Assembly: GCF_964030865.1 (NCBI RefSeq)
Contig: NZ_OZ034984.1
Coordinates: 124,001-188,000 of the forward strand
Reading direction: 5' to 3'
DNA length: 64,000 nucleotides
Source of the DNA: Spiroplasma endosymbiont of Dioctria linearis
GTDB lineage: Bacteria; Bacillota_I; Bacilli_A; Mycoplasmatales; Mycoplasmataceae
Shown: positions 33,318 to 45,557 of the stretch, one piece after another
Layout: each line of letters opens with the position of its first letter
Numbering within the stretch: position 1 is the first letter of the stretch
The notes under the pieces: generated by a model
What the model saw: the letters and a program-made list of their open reading frames with translations, nothing else
Databases searched by the model: none
What the model was told of the DNA's origin: nothing
Position numbers and translations under genes: made by a program

Positions 33318-35270
33318 TTGGCAATATCACAGAATCAAATTGATTCAGTTTTATTAAAAGCTAATATTGTGGATGTTATTGGCAAATATATTGACCTTCA
33401 AAAAAAGGGAAGAAATTATGTATCAATTTGTCCATTTCATGATGATTCAGATCCATCCATGAATGTATCCCCAGATAAAAAAATTTTTAAGTGTTTTGTA
33501 TGTGGCACTGGTGGAAACGTTATTACATTTGTACAAGAATTCAATAATATAACTTTTTTTAAGGCACTTTCCTTAATTGCAAAAGATTTAAATATTAAAA
33601 TTGATGGTTTAAGGGAATTTGAAAATAAAGTAAAACATAACTCAAAAGAGAGTACTTTGTTTGAAATAAATAAAGCTGCTGCAAACTTCTTCAATGGTTT
33701 ATTAATTTCTTCACTTTCAATTAAGGCTAGAGATTACTTAAAAGAAAGACACATTAGTGAGCAAGAAATTGAAAAATTTAAAATAGGTTTTTGTCCAAAA
33801 AATATAAAAGTTTATGATTATTTAATTAAACTTGGCTTTTCACAAGAAAGTATTTTTGACTCAGGAATAGTTTATAAAAGTGGAGTAGATTATAATTGTA
33901 CTTTTGAAAATAGATTAATTTTTCCAATAACTGATGAAGACTCAAATATTATTGGTTTTTCTGGAAGAGTAATTAATTCAAAGGATTCTCCAAAATATAA
34001 AAATAGTAGTGAAAATTTAATTTTTAAAAAATCTCAATTGGCTTATAATTTTGATAAGGCAAAAAAAGAAGCTAGAATTAAAAATGAAATAATTATTTTG
34101 GAAGGTTTCATGGATGTTATAAGTTTAGAAGCCATTAATATAAAAAACTCAGTTGCTATTATGGGAACCACAATGAGTGATTATCATTTAAAATTATTTT
34201 CAAGAGTAGCTAAAAGATATAAATTGTTTCTTGATGGAGATAAAGCAGGAGTCAACGCAGCATTAAAAATTTCTCAGTTTTTACTTGAAAAAAATATTGA
34301 TGTAACAATTGTGGAAAATAATACTGGTAAAGATCCAGATGAACTAGTTAAAGCTGGAGAAAAAAATTTAATTAATCAAATGATTGAAAATAGTTCCCAT
34401 CCTGCAAACTTTGCTACTAGATTTTTTTCAAAAGATTTAGATATACAAAATTCTTTAAAGGTTAATGATTTTATTGAAAAGGTTATTGCAGTTCTGAAAT
34501 ATGAAAGTAAAGAAAACATTATTGAATCAGTTGTTGCGAATTTGGCAGATATTACAAGACTTGAAAAAAGTACTATATTTAAAACTTTAAACAAAGCAAC
34601 TAGTAAAGTAAAGGCCAATATTTCAAAAAATATAGATATAAATTATCAAGAAAATAATATGGTTGACTTTAACGAGGGACAAGAATATATCAACAGAATG
34701 CTAAATACTTTTGTAAATGATGAAAATAGTCAATTTGAAATTCCTGAATATGGTTATGAAACTATTAAGAAGGATAAAATAGTACAGTCTAATCTTCAAA
34801 AAGTTAAAAAAAATCATTCTAAAAATTTTGCAGAGGCTGCAATTGTTTGAAATATTTTAGATAATGATTCTTTACTTGATAATTTGGATAGAAAAATAAA
34901 TAATATTGAAAATATTAATGTTAAAAGAACAATAAATTTTATAATTGAACAATATAAAAAAAATGGCTATGTTGGTCATAATTGAGAACAAATAGCAAAT
35001 GAAATAAAAAAACTAAATAAAAATTATTGTGAATACATTTATGAAATTAAAAATAGACATTTCACAGCTTTGCAAAAAACTTTATCACCCAAGGGTTTAG
35101 AAGATTGTTTTGATGCAATAGAACTTTATAAAATTGAAGATGAAATAATGCTTTATAGCGAAAAAATTAATTCAACTCAAGACAATGAATTAAAAATTAA
35201 TTATGCAGAACATAGAGAAGAATTATTAAAACTTAGAAATAAAATATATGAAAAAAGGAGAAAAATATAA
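33318..35270 (+). CDS. dnaG: DNA primase
   Basis: 650 aa. TTG 33318 fits the AAGGAG site better than the in-frame GTG at 33309 that overlaps it. CHC2 zinc ribbon with Cys38, His41, Cys59, Cys62 (CPFHDDSDPS ... FKCFVCGTGG); RNA-polymerase core; Toprim with IILEGFMDVISLEA near 260 and LDGDKAG near 305; long helical C-terminal helicase-binding region. Stop TAA overlaps the rpoD ATG. Forms the old macromolecular-synthesis operon glyS-dnaG-rpoD. Confidence 0.96.
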
Positions 35271-36664
35271 TGGCACTAAACTTAAAAAAATTTGAAACAA
35301 TGGAAGAATTTAAAGATTATCTTTGAACTTATTTAGATAAAAATGACAATGAGATAGCACAAGAGGAAATTCAAGAAGTTATTTTTAAAAAATTTCAAGA
35401 TATAGAAGAAGAAGAAATTAGTTTACTTTTTGATGAATTAGCAAAAAGAGAAGTAGTATTTACAGATGACCTTATTGAAGAAGAACTAGATGAAGATGAA
35501 GATGAAGAAGAGGATGAAGATGAAGCTGATGAACTTGAAGGTGAGTTTAGAAAAAGAGATAAAGAAAGAAAAGATCTAAAAAAAGCAAACGAAAATAATG
35601 CTCCTGTTAAATATCGTGTTGGGGGAATTAGTAATGAAACAAAAATTCAAGATATTATTAAATCATACTTTAACCAAATTGGATCTTCAAAAATTTTAAC
35701 AAAAGATGAAGAAGTTGAATATGCAAAAATGTTAGAAGATAGTGATCCAATTATTGCTAAAGAAGGTCGAGATAAATTAATTACTTCAAACCTTAAATTA
35801 GTTATTTCTGTTGCTAGAAAACATTTAAATAGAGGACTTGATTTTGCTGACCTAATTGAAGAAGGAAATATTGGATTAATGAAAGCAGTTGATAAATTTG
35901 ATTATAAAAAAGGATTTAAATTTTCAACGTATGCAACTTGATGAATTCGTCAAGCAATAACAAGAGCTATTGCTGACCAAGCAAGAACAATTCGTATTCC
36001 AGTTCACATGGTAGAAACAATTAATAAACTTACAAGAATTGAAAGACAATTAACTCAAGAATTAGGAAGAGATCCAACTTCAAAAGAAATTGCAAAAACT
36101 TTTGGTAAAGGGATTACTCCACAAAAAGTTATTGAAATTAAAAAATTATCAATTGAACCAGTTAGTTTAGAAAAACCATTTGGAGATGAAGATGATACTC
36201 ACTTTGGTGACTTTGTGGAAGATAAAGATATTTCTTCACCTGATGAATATGCTGAAAAAGAAGCTTTAAGAGAAGTGATTGATGAAGTATTTTGTGATAT
36301 TCTTGCACCAAGAGAAGAAAAAGTTGTAAGAATGAGATTTGGAATTCTGCCAACTAAATTAAGAACACTAGTTAGATTAGCAGAAGAATGTGATGATGAA
36401 AGTTTTGAAGATTTAAAACAAGAAATTGCTAATTTAGATATTCACTATGATACATCAATTGAAAGAATTCAAAAATACAAAAGTGCTATTATCCAGTTAC
36501 ATCTTTCAAAATTTGATTCACCTAAAACTTTAGAAGAAGTTGGAAAAGAATTAAAAGTTACTAGAGAAAGAATTCGACAAATTGAAGCAAAAACAATTAG
36601 AAAATTTAAACCATCTGCATCAAATCCTAAAGCAAGAGTTTTAAGAGATTTCTTTAAAGGATAA
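35270..36664 (+). CDS. rpoD: Primary sigma factor (sigma-70, RpoD/SigA)
   Basis: 464 aa. Region 1 contains an unusually acidic run (about residues 65-88, nearly all Glu/Asp). Region 1.2-2: [28 protein letters not shown], then [37 protein letters not shown] (residues split across the UGA Trp codons), the -10 recognition helix. Region 3 [21 protein letters not shown]; region 4.2 [22 protein letters not shown] for -35 contact. A long insertion between regions 4.1 and 4.2 ([18 protein letters not shown]...) is atypical compared with Bacillus SigA. Confidence 0.96.
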
Positions 36665-36667
36665 GAA

Positions 36668-37363
36668 ATGAGTTTTCTTACACCAAGATTATTTTCATTG
36701 GCAAAGTTAATTACGGAAGGAGAAGTTGTAGCTGATATTGGAACAGATCATGCATATCTTCCTATTTATCTTGCCAAAGATGGTAAAGCAAAAAAAATAT
36801 ATGCAACAGATGTTGCAAAAAAACCACTTGCTGTAGCAACAAACAATATTGCTTCATTTGGAGTTACAGATAAAGTTGAGACAATCCTTGCAGATGGAAT
36901 TGAGTGAACAATTTCTAAGAACATAAAACTTGACTCTTGTATTATTGCAGGGATGGGTTCTACATCAATTTTAGATATATTAGAACAAGATAATGAAAAT
37001 ATTTATTCTTATGTTATTGCACCTAATACGAATTTAGAACCAATTAGAAGTTGAGCCAAAAAATTTAAATATTTTGTAGAGAATGAAATAATTGTTGAAG
37101 ATAATAAGATTATTTATGAAATAATAAAAATTAATAAATTTGCTGGAACAAAAATTAAAAGTCAAAAAGATATTATATTTGGACCTTTATTAAGACGTGA
37201 AAAAAATAATAAATTATTTTTACAAAAATGATTAGAAGAAGAACAAAAACTTTTAAATTTGTTACAACATGTACCTAAAAAAGATATGAAATATAAGGAA
37301 ATTGCAAAAAAGAAAAAAATTATAAATAAACTTCTAAGAAGGAGAAATTTAATTAATGAATAA
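36668..37363 (+). CDS. trmK: tRNA (adenine-22-N1) methyltransferase
   Basis: 231 aa. SAM-dependent methylation of A22 in tRNAs. Rossmann start RLFSLAKLITEGEVVADIGTDHAYLPIYLAK, IYATDVAKKPLAVA, IIAGMGSTSILDIL, and VIAPNTNLEPIRSW (motif NPPY-like position replaced by APNTN, typical of TrmK). C-terminal Lys-rich coiled coil. Directly after rpoD and overlapping the next gene by 8 bases, the usual rpoD-trmK-nif3 order. Confidence 0.92.
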
Positions 37364-38150
37364 AATAAAAGCAAATGCTTTAATTAACTATTTAAATGAT
37401 GTATTTCCACAAAAAAATGCATCTGAATGAGATAAGGTAGGATTACAATTAGAAGAGGTATATAACTTGGAAAGTCAAGATGAGATTGAACACATAGTTA
37501 TTTGTCTTGATGTAACAAAAGAAGTCGTTGAGTTTGCAATTGCAAACAATTCGAACTTTATTATTAGTAGACATCCATTTTTATTTTTTGATCTGGATAC
37601 AGAATTAAAAAATTTAGCAAAAAAGGAAATTTATGAACTATGTATAAAAAATGAAATTCAATTATTTTCTATACATACTAATTACGATAATAGTGATAAG
37701 CAAAATATTATTGATTTAATTGAAACGCAATTAAATGTAAAAAATGTTGAAAAGGTGGGAGTATTTAATGAAGGTTATAAAATTAAATTATTAAGTTCAT
37801 TAAGTTTAAAAGAAATAATTGAAAAGCTAAAATTTATTTTTGGAAAACAGCAAGCGCTTCTAACTAGAAATTCAAATTTAGAAAAAGAAATCGATTATAT
37901 TTTCCTAACACCAGGTTCTGGGGCATCAACTATGATGGACTTACAGTTGCAAAATGAGTTTTTTATAACTGGAGAGGCAAAGTGAAATGAATGACTTTAT
38001 GCTGATCAAAATAAAATGGATTTATTAACTCTAGGTCATTATATGGAAAATCATTTTATTGATGATTTAGAAAATAAATTATTAAAAACATTTAATGATG
38101 AAGTTAAAATAAGTGCCTTTGATATTAAAAATACTTTTATCATTTTATAA
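37356..38150 (+). CDS. Nif3-like dinuclear metal-centre protein (YqfO type)
   Basis: 264 aa. Conserved features: SEWDKVGLQ near the start, VICLDVTKEVVEFAI, SRHPFLF in place of the usual HHPlfF metal site, SIHTNYDNSD, GSGAS, ITGEAKWNEW and LGHYMEN. Called GTP cyclohydrolase I type 2 in databases, but the biochemical role of the family is unclear. Ends at a bidirectional terminator facing ispH. Confidence 0.87.
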
Positions 38151-38158
38151 AATATATT

Positions 38159-38191
38159 AAAAAAACGAAATTACTTAATTTCGTTTTTTAT
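38159..38191. terminator. Bidirectional terminator
   Basis: AAAACGAAATTA-CT-TAATTTCGTTTT hairpin with A run before and T run after, between convergent genes and overlapping the ispH stop. Confidence 0.85.
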
Positions 38192-39055
38192 TTCCTCAAG
38201 ATATTTTATAACCTGATTTTGAATAATACTTGATGTAGATGCTCCTGCAGTAACTGCCACTGTGTCAATATTTTCTAAGTCATTAATTTCAATATCTTCT
38301 TTACGATTTATTCTTATTGACTTTATTCCTTTATCTGATGCCAACTCTACTAATTTCATTGTGTTATTACTTCTTTCATCGCCAACAACGTATAATAGAT
38401 CAACTTCTTTTGGATTTAAATCAAGTATTGCTTGCTGTCTTACAAGAGTGGCCTCACAAATATCATTTTTAAAAATGGCATTTTTATATTTTTCCTTTAT
38501 TTTTTTATAAATTAAATCAGTGTCAATTATTGACAATGTTGTTTGATTTGTTATAAAAATATCTTTATTAGATATATTTAAATTTTCAACTTCTTGACTG
38601 TTTGTTACTAAATGAATTTTTTTATTATCCAAACTTGTTAAAGCTATTGTTTCAGGGTGAGAATGTTTACCAATAAAAACAATATCAAATCCAAGATTTA
38701 AGTATTTTTTTATTATATTTTCTGTTTCTAAAACTCATTCACATTTAGTATCTACAACAATTAATCCTTGCTCTTCAGCCACCTTTAAAACTTTTAAATC
38801 GGTTCCATGAGCTGAAAAAATAACAACACTCCCTTGTGGAATAGTTTTTATAATATCTAAACGAGACTTTTTTCAATCATCAATAGCTATTATGCCAAGT
38901 TCTTCAAGTTCATTTACTATTATTTTATTGTGCACTAAAAGACCAATCATATATATTTTTTTGTCTGGATATGCTTTTACTGTATCTTTTGCCATTTTTA
39001 TAGAAACTACAACTCCAAGACAAAAACCACGTGGTGTTACTTTTAAGACTTTCAT
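38171..39055 (-). CDS. ispH: 4-hydroxy-3-methylbut-2-enyl diphosphate reductase
   Basis: 294 aa. Last MEP-pathway step: [4Fe-4S] enzyme making IPP and DMAPP from HMBPP. The three cluster Cys are present: Cys12 (PRGFCLGVV), Cys105 (DTKCEWV), Cys200 (NDICEATLVRQQA); substrate His in FSAHG and GKHSHPET, and TAGASTSSIIQNQV at the end. CEWV replaces the common CP-x-V. The only long minus-strand housekeeping gene between 9 and 55 kb. Start ATG at 39053-39055 is preceded by GAGGTAAT. Confidence 0.95.
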
Positions 39056-39154
39056 TAATTACCTCACTTTTCTTATTTTACTATTTATTTAAGAGTAAAG
39101 ATAGGAAAGTATTATTTTTGCTTTTCTTCTAAAATTTTAACTCTTTATTAACTT

Positions 39155-39262
39155 TTATAAAGTAGAAAAAAAATCATTAAGGTTATTGGGGTGCATATCT
39201 TCATCATCAAGTATTGGTTCTTGTTTAATAGTACATCATGGATTAATTCTACATTTAAAGGT
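39155..39262 (-). pseudogene. C-terminal coding remnant, unidentified
   Basis: A minus-strand open stretch ending at TAA 39155-39157 reads CRINPWCTIKQEPILDDEDM then HPNNLNDFFSTL. It lacks a start and has an upstream in-frame stop, suggesting the tail of a lost gene. Part of an 850-base stretch (39056-39909) with no intact gene. Confidence 0.35.
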
Positions 39263-39267
39263 GTTTT

Positions 39268-39459
39268 TTTAATTTAGAAAGAATTTTAAGAGTAAAAGAA
39301 TTAGCAATTATTAAAGATATATGAATTAATTTCAAAAGTTTACAAAAAGTTTTAAAATTAAAATGATCAATAGGTTTAAAAGATATGCTATTTATTAAGG
39401 AAGCAATAGCTAAGGAATGTGTATTAAAGTTTTTGAAAATAAGGTTTATCAAATCTTAA
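39268..39459 (+). pseudogene. Coding remnant without start codon, unidentified
   Basis: 63-codon open stretch FNLERILRVKELAIIKDIW... to FLKIRFIKS, stop TAA 39457, two UGA as Trp and no start codon (TAA just upstream). Codon texture is like real genes here, but no family is recognised. Downstream 39460-39535 holds only AT-rich sequence. Confidence 0.3.
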
Positions 39460-39533
39460 CTGGAGAAGCCAAATTTATATATATGAGAAATAAAAAAACT
39501 ATAATGAAGGAAAAAAAAGTAATCTAAGTTTAC

Positions 39534-39567
39534 AAGTAGTAAAACTACTGGTTTTTTATTTTTAATA
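39534..39567 (+). terminator. Terminator-like hairpin in gene-free stretch
   Basis: AGTAGT-AAA-ACTACT followed by GGTTTTTT. From here to 39909 only very AT-rich sequence is seen, with TATAAT at 39842-39847 probably serving the next lipoprotein gene. Confidence 0.5.
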
Positions 39568-39909
39568 GTATTTATAAATTAAAAATAGTATATTTTCTGG
39601 AATTCTATATTAGTGTTTTCAAATATCTTTAATTTTATAATTGCAAAAATATTTATTAAAAGACAAATGAGAAGAATAGTATTGTAAATAGAATTAAAAG
39701 TCAAATTTTATTAAAAAAAATATGATAAAAATAATTGAGGTATTAATAATATTGCATTTTGCAATTTATTTAAATTTTTCATATAAAACTTTTAGAATAC
39801 AAGGATTTTAAAAATATTTTATAATTTTAATTACTATTACTATAATATATGTTTTGTTTTTAAAGAGAATAAACTTAACTCTATAGTTATAAATAATTAA
39901 GGAGAAAAC

Positions 39910-41721
39910 ATGAAAAAATTACTTAGCTTATTAGGGGGATTGAGTTTAATTGTAACCTCAAGTGCCACTGTAGTTGCTTGTGGTAACACAACAAAACCAG
40001 AAATAACAGATTATAACAAATTAATTAAGGACCTTAAAGAAAATGTTAATGAGATTTTTGTAGAACATTTAGAAAATAATGTTTATAAAAATTTAATAGG
40101 TTTAACTATGAACGAAAATGAGAACAAGTTTTTAAATAGAACAACTATTAAAGTATTTAAAGGTAAATCCGCAAGTGAAATAGGAGAAAAAAATTTAGGT
40201 CATTTAGTTGATGATATTAGTAAAATATTAGAGCTTGATCAATTGGAATCTAAATTAAATGAATTAAAACTTTTTAATAAGTATAATATTCTTTTAAACG
40301 ATGTAAATACTTTATACAAGGGAATTGTTTTTGATTGAGATACTTTGGATATTAATACAAATGAAAATGACAATTTATATTTAGCTAATGTTTTAATAGA
40401 TTATAAAATAGAAGTTCAATATAAAGGCGAAAAAGAAATTGAAGTTATAGAAATGAGCGATTCAGTTAAATATACGTTAACAAATGAACAGACTTTAAAG
40501 AACTCCTCTGATAAATTTTACAAAAATATTACAAAAGATTATTTTTTAGGACAAGATTCAGATTCTAAAAAATACTCAAATTTACTTTGAAACGATATCA
40601 AAGGTTCAAAAAGTAAGTTAGATGGATATGGAAATATTGATAAAGAGATGGACAATTACTGAAATAATACTGTGCAAGAAAATAGCTTTAAAGATTCTAT
40701 TAGTAACTTTATTAAAACTAATTATTTTAGTGAATTGCCTACATTACCTCTATTTTTTGAAGAAGATAATTTTTATAAGAGCTCAGAATTAAATAAAACA
40801 TCTTTATTTAATTCAATTAATAAACCAAAAGCTTTTAGTGATAGCGAAGCAATTAAGTTTGATTATAAAACTGAGAAAGGTCAATTAATGTTGGAAAGTA
40901 TTTTTAGAAAAAATCCTGATATTAATCCGACAGATTTTATATTAAGAAATAATTATTTTACTGAAGAAAATTTTAGTATTTGAATAAAAGATTATAAAAT
41001 ATTAAAAGAGGAGTTTATTAAAAAGTTAAATGTAGACTTACAAGAGATTGAAAAAACTGAGGAATACAATAGTTCATTTTCAATGGGTTATGTTAATTTA
41101 ACTGGACCTTCAATTAATTTTCCTGAGGATAAATATGTACATCATTTGCCTGATTTTAAAATAGCTATTAATTATATAATTGATTTAAATCAAACTTCAG
41201 ATGAAATTTTGAATGATATGAATGAGTTTTCTATAAATTCCATTAAGTCATTTCATAAAGTTTATGGTGTGGATTACAATTATAATTATTTGGATAATAA
41301 TTCGAAAAAAGATATACTAATGGCTATTAAAAAGTCTGATTTTACAAGGGACCTTCAATTCTCAAACACAAATTCATCAACACCATTTAATCTATTTATG
41401 TCATTACATAAAAATAATTTAGCCTCTTATAGAGAAGAATTATTAAATACTTCAAAATTACCATTAGATTCAATATATTTATTTGATTTTAGAAAATATT
41501 ACGAGGATTCAAGTATTCCAGGAAGTACTCCTATAAGCAGATACTATAAAGAATATGATCTTGAAAGAGGTATAGTTTTGAAAACAGATTCGAATGCTAA
41601 TTATCAGAACGAGAAAATAATGTATTGAAATTTAGGTTACCTAAACTTACACTTTGATTTAGCTGAAATAATTGAGGGAATAAGTGTTTTATATGAAAAG
41701 GACTTTATTGTATTTTCATAA
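39910..41721 (+). CDS. Surface lipoprotein (603 aa), paralogue of the one at 564
   Basis: MKKLLSLLGGLSLIVTSSAT with lipobox VVAC, lipid-anchored Cys at residue 24. Shares with the protein at 564 the N-terminal NEIFVEHLENNVYKNL-type segment, a charged middle, and the C-terminal INSIKSFHKVYGVDY motif. Asn/Asp/Lys-rich, no other membrane helix. AAGGAG ribosome site. Likely a lineage-specific surface protein; the two copies differ enough to suggest old duplication with rapid divergence. Confidence 0.85.
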
Positions 41722-41832
41722 AAAGTATTTGTATTTCTGATTATAAATAAAAATATTGCTTTTGAGTTTAAACCTAAAAGTAATATATCAAGTATATATA
41801 TTTTATAAGGAAAATATAGTAATTTATGTTTA

Positions 41833-41862
41833 ACAGTTTGCAAGATATTGCAAACTGTTTTT
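41833..41862 (+). terminator. Terminator of lipoprotein gene
   Basis: Perfect 10-bp stem ACAGTTTGCA (41833-41842) with TGCAAACTGT (41849-41858), then T run. The bases from 41722 to 41832 show no gene. Confidence 0.88.
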
Positions 41863-42120
41863 ATATTATATTTAAACGCAATATTTGTTTTTAAAATTTT
41901 TAAAAAATCTAAAAGTATACTATAAAATTTAAATAAAGAGCAATTCTGACCCAATATGCAAGTTCATCTAATAAATAGTTTTTTTATTTTCTAGCAATAA
42001 AATAGCAATTAATATATTATATTCTATTAATAAGTTTATAATTATATAGGACTTATTATTTAATTTTCGTCTCTTGTTTATTATATATAATCTAGTTTAA
42101 AGATTCTGGTTTAACAAATT

Positions 42121-42250
42121 TTTTTAAGGATCTATAGTTAATCTTAGTTGTTCTTGCTTAAATGTATTAATACTAGTTCTTTCATAAAATCTCCATTTAT
42201 TGATTATAAAAGAGGATATAATAGTTTGCCAATTTGTTAGTACATAGTTA
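42121..42250 (-). pseudogene. IS transposase-end remnant, same element as at window start
   Basis: About 130 bases align with 313-450, including an identical 20-base segment (388-407 = 42191-42210) that holds the ribosome site region. The minus-strand ATG equivalent to 380-382 is retained, but the frame breaks after 13 codons. Only the 5' end of the transposase and the outer IS end remain. The flanks 41863-42120 and 42251-42335 contain no gene. Confidence 0.7.
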
Positions 42251-42268
42251 TTTCTCTTTTAAGAGAAA
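42251..42268. repeat. Perfect inverted repeat
   Basis: TTTCTCTT-TT-AAGAGAAA, 8-bp arms, just outside the IS remnant and 68 bases before the next gene. It could be an operator or a short hairpin; no T run directly follows on the plus strand. Confidence 0.4.
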
Positions 42269-42335
42269 TCAATTTTTTCTTTTTCTTAAATTAAAAGAGA
42301 GATTTTCATTTAAAATAATATTATGGAGTAAAAAT

Positions 42336-43067
42336 ATGAAAAAAATTAGTGAGTTTTTAATAAAATTAAAGCCATATAAAAGACTATATAAAATGTTTTG
42401 AATGATATTAACAATTACGATTTTGTTATTTTTTCAAATTTTTATGTTGTCGCTTTCATATGCTGTTCCACATGCCAATGGGGGATTTCATTATTGATTT
42501 AAGGGATTACATTCTTTACTTGGTGAGTCAAGACATGAACCTAATTCAAGTCAAGGTTTTATCTTTGCAGCAACAATAATTGGCTATATTCCAATTATTC
42601 CAATTATTCCATTTTTATATTTCACATTTACAAATTGATTAATTCAAGAGAAATTGAGTGATAAATTTATTGATGTTCCAAAAAGTAAATATTTATATTG
42701 ATCAACTTTTATTCATTTTTCAGCAATAGCATTAGTTTTTTTAATAATTCCAGGACTTTTAACTTATCTTGGTGGAGGAGGAATTCTTCCTCATCAAGCC
42801 TTTATAGCTGTGCAAAATACTTTTAGTGACAATGTCGGTGAAAGAATAGCTGCAATAAGTGGAATTTTATATTATGGTGTTGGTTGTCTATTTGCCACAA
42901 TTATAATTTTTTGAGTAATATGAATGATGCTTTCTTGAGTTGGTAAGCAATTTCAAAAACTTATTGATATTTTTAATAATTGAAGGTATTCAAGAAAAGA
43001 AATGAAACGTGAATTAAAACTTCAAAAACTAGAAGCAAAAGCAAACAAGAAGAAAAAACAAGAATAA
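42336..43067 (+). CDS. Membrane protein of unknown function (243 aa)
   Basis: Four probable membrane helices (MILTITILLFFQIFMLSLSYA, split over UGA codons; GYIPIIPIIPFLYF; FIHFSAIALVFLIIPGLL; LFATIIIFWVIWMML), an extracellular loop with HANGGFHYWF, and a basic coiled C-terminal tail KRELKLQKLEAKANKKKKQ. GGAG ribosome site. Sits 40 bases before a lipoprotein gene, so the two may be co-transcribed. Family not recognised. Confidence 0.75.
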
Positions 43068-43106
43068 GAAGAGTATAATAAAATAAAATTGAAAGGGAGT
43101 TAAGTT

Positions 43107-45380
43107 ATGAAAAAGTTGTGTTCAATTTTAGGTTCATTGAGTTTGGCTGTATTTTCATCTGCAAGTGTTGTTGCTTGTAAGGGTGGTCTTGATCTTAGTT
43201 TAAATTACACTGATGAAGAAAAAATTATGTCTATTTATAACTTGACAACCAAAGATTTAGTTAAAAACGGTGTTAAAATAAAAACTTTAGTATCTCCTGA
43301 AGATATCGATGCTGTTATTGAATCACTAGAACTGAGTGAAATTGTTAATAAAAATCCTAATGGAAGCTTATTAAAAAGCAGTTTGGGTGTTTTTATTATG
43401 TCAAATCAATTATTAAATGAAATATCTTCAAAAGTTCCTGGATATGGATGAATTTCAAATAAATTAACTTGACAGTCACAATGGTCAATAAAAGATTTAA
43501 TGGCAAGAGAGGATTTATCATTATTTAATAATGTAAGCGGATGAATGTACAAAGGAAAAGAAGAAGATAACTCAAAATGATCTTTATCTGTTACATTCTT
43601 AAATGAAGATAAAACTGGTTGAAATGGTGTTGAACCTGCTAAATATGCAAGAATTAATATAAATAGAAAACTTGTTGCAGATGATTTTGGAACAGTTGAT
43701 GGTAATTTATCGAATAAGGATGTAGTATATGGTGGTAATACTGCTAATGCTCAAGATAGTTTTTTAAATCCTAATAATCCTAAGTTAGGTGTAATTTATC
43801 AAGGTTATGCTAATTCGTCTAAATTAATTGACTTAGAAAAAATTTTAAGCGATGATATTGGAACAATTCCAATTGGCTTTTTTAATTATTCACCTAGTGC
43901 AACTGATTTTGTGAATAATAAAATAATCTTATTAGATTTTGCAAATAAGGTTTTACAAGCAAGTAAAAAAGAAATTGAAGAAAGTTTAAATGATTATCTT
44001 TTAAATAACCCAATTTATTTGGGAGAAGGTTTAGTTGTTGAGGAAATTAATAATATTATAAAAAATCAAATATATATTATTTTAATGACCAACTCAATTG
44101 ATAGAGAAAACTTAAGAGATAAAGAAGGAAAGCCATTATTTGTTGATGAAGCAGAGCAAGCAGAATCTCTAATTATAGTTAAATCAATGATAAATAAACT
44201 TAAAAAATTATGTGAACAAATGTTATTATCTTATAATACAAAATCTAATTCACAAAATATTGAAAAGTTAATTAATATGTTAAACACAATTCAAAATGAA
44301 GATGGTAGGTTTAGAACAGTTAATAAAAAAGATTTTAAAGAAACTCTAAAATTAGTAATTGAGAACTCAAGAGATGAAAATGATCCTAATTCATATCAAA
44401 AAGCTTTTTATAATGGAGAACTAAATGCAATTTTATTTAAAGTTGAAGATCAAAGTGGTCAACAAAACCCTCTAACATTAATAAATGATTATTTAGATTT
44501 TGGTTTTAATGATCAATACAAATTTAAAGTTCAATATTGAGGTAATTCAACACCAATTAGTGGGGGAGAAGATCAATGATATTCTCCTGATGATCAAAGA
44601 AGTAAGGATGAATATATTGCAGATAAAGGTTTTAGAAATATATTCTTAAAACACAGATTTGACAATTCCAAAAATTCAGAAGACAGTGCTCAACTACTGA
44701 AAAATTATGAAGAAAAAGTAGGGATAACTTATGATATTTTTGACTTTGATGAATCTATTGCCAATCCAACTGATCAACAAATAGAAGTAAAAATGCTAGA
44801 AAAATTAAAAGAAGCTATTAAATTAGATCCAGAGGGTTCAATTGAAAATGTAACAGCAGATTCATGAAGAATTTATCATTTAATGGCGTTAATAAATAGT
44901 AGGGCAAATGAAAAAATAAAGTCTTTATTATCATATGATAAAAATAATAAAATAGGAATTCATGAGGGCAATATTTCACTTGATTATTGAAATAAAACAC
45001 CAGGTGATTTTGCAAAAGCTGATGATGATATTGCTTTTGCACAATTGATTAAAGAAAATCAAGTTCCTCTTATTGTTACTGATCAAAAGTACAATAGTAG
45101 CAATACTAATAGAAAAGATATTTATAATTCAGGAGTAGAGTCTATTTGAACAAATAAATTAGAATTAAACATTTATGTAGGACAAACAAATATTTATGGA
45201 AAAAGATATGATCAAGATATAAGTGATATAAATAATTGGTGAACTCAAAAAGATAGAATATATTGAAGCTTTAATTCACTAGTAGCAATACCTGATCAAT
45301 ATAAAAATAAATTAATGGAATATTGACAAAAACATGTTTCAAATAATCCTAAAAATCCAGATTATAATCCATCTTTATAG
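43107..45380 (+). CDS. Large surface lipoprotein (757 aa)
   Basis: Signal MKKLCSILGSLSLAVFSSAS with lipobox VVAC (Cys24). Differs from the other two large lipoproteins: it has long helical stretches (KKEIEESLNDYLLNNPIYLGE) and a C-terminal beta-rich part (KLELNIYVGQTNIYGKRYDQD). Many UGA-Trp codons. GGGAG ribosome site. Immediately after the TAG is a palindromic AT hairpin (TAACTAATTA...TTAATTAGTTA, about 45398-45423). Function unknown; family perhaps a Spiroplasma-specific lipoprotein. Confidence 0.82.
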
Positions 45381-45557
45381 TGAAAAGAAGCAGTAAAAGT
45401 AACTAATTAGATAGTTAATTAGTTATTAGTTAATTTAAAAAATAGTTTGATAATACTAGCAATTAATTGTATTATTGTTTATAATATATACTTTAAATAG
45501 GAAGTAATATTATGTTATAATAACTATATAGAATTTTAAAAAAAGTGGGGGTTAAAA

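Noticed and set aside
39255-39452. 65-codon minus-strand frame
   Set aside because: Overlaps the opposite-strand remnant at 39268-39459, has no ribosome site and no recognisable motif.
41637-41954. 105-codon minus-strand frame after the second lipoprotein
   Set aside because: It runs through a strong terminator hairpin and the end of the lipoprotein gene; composition is that of AT-rich noncoding DNA.
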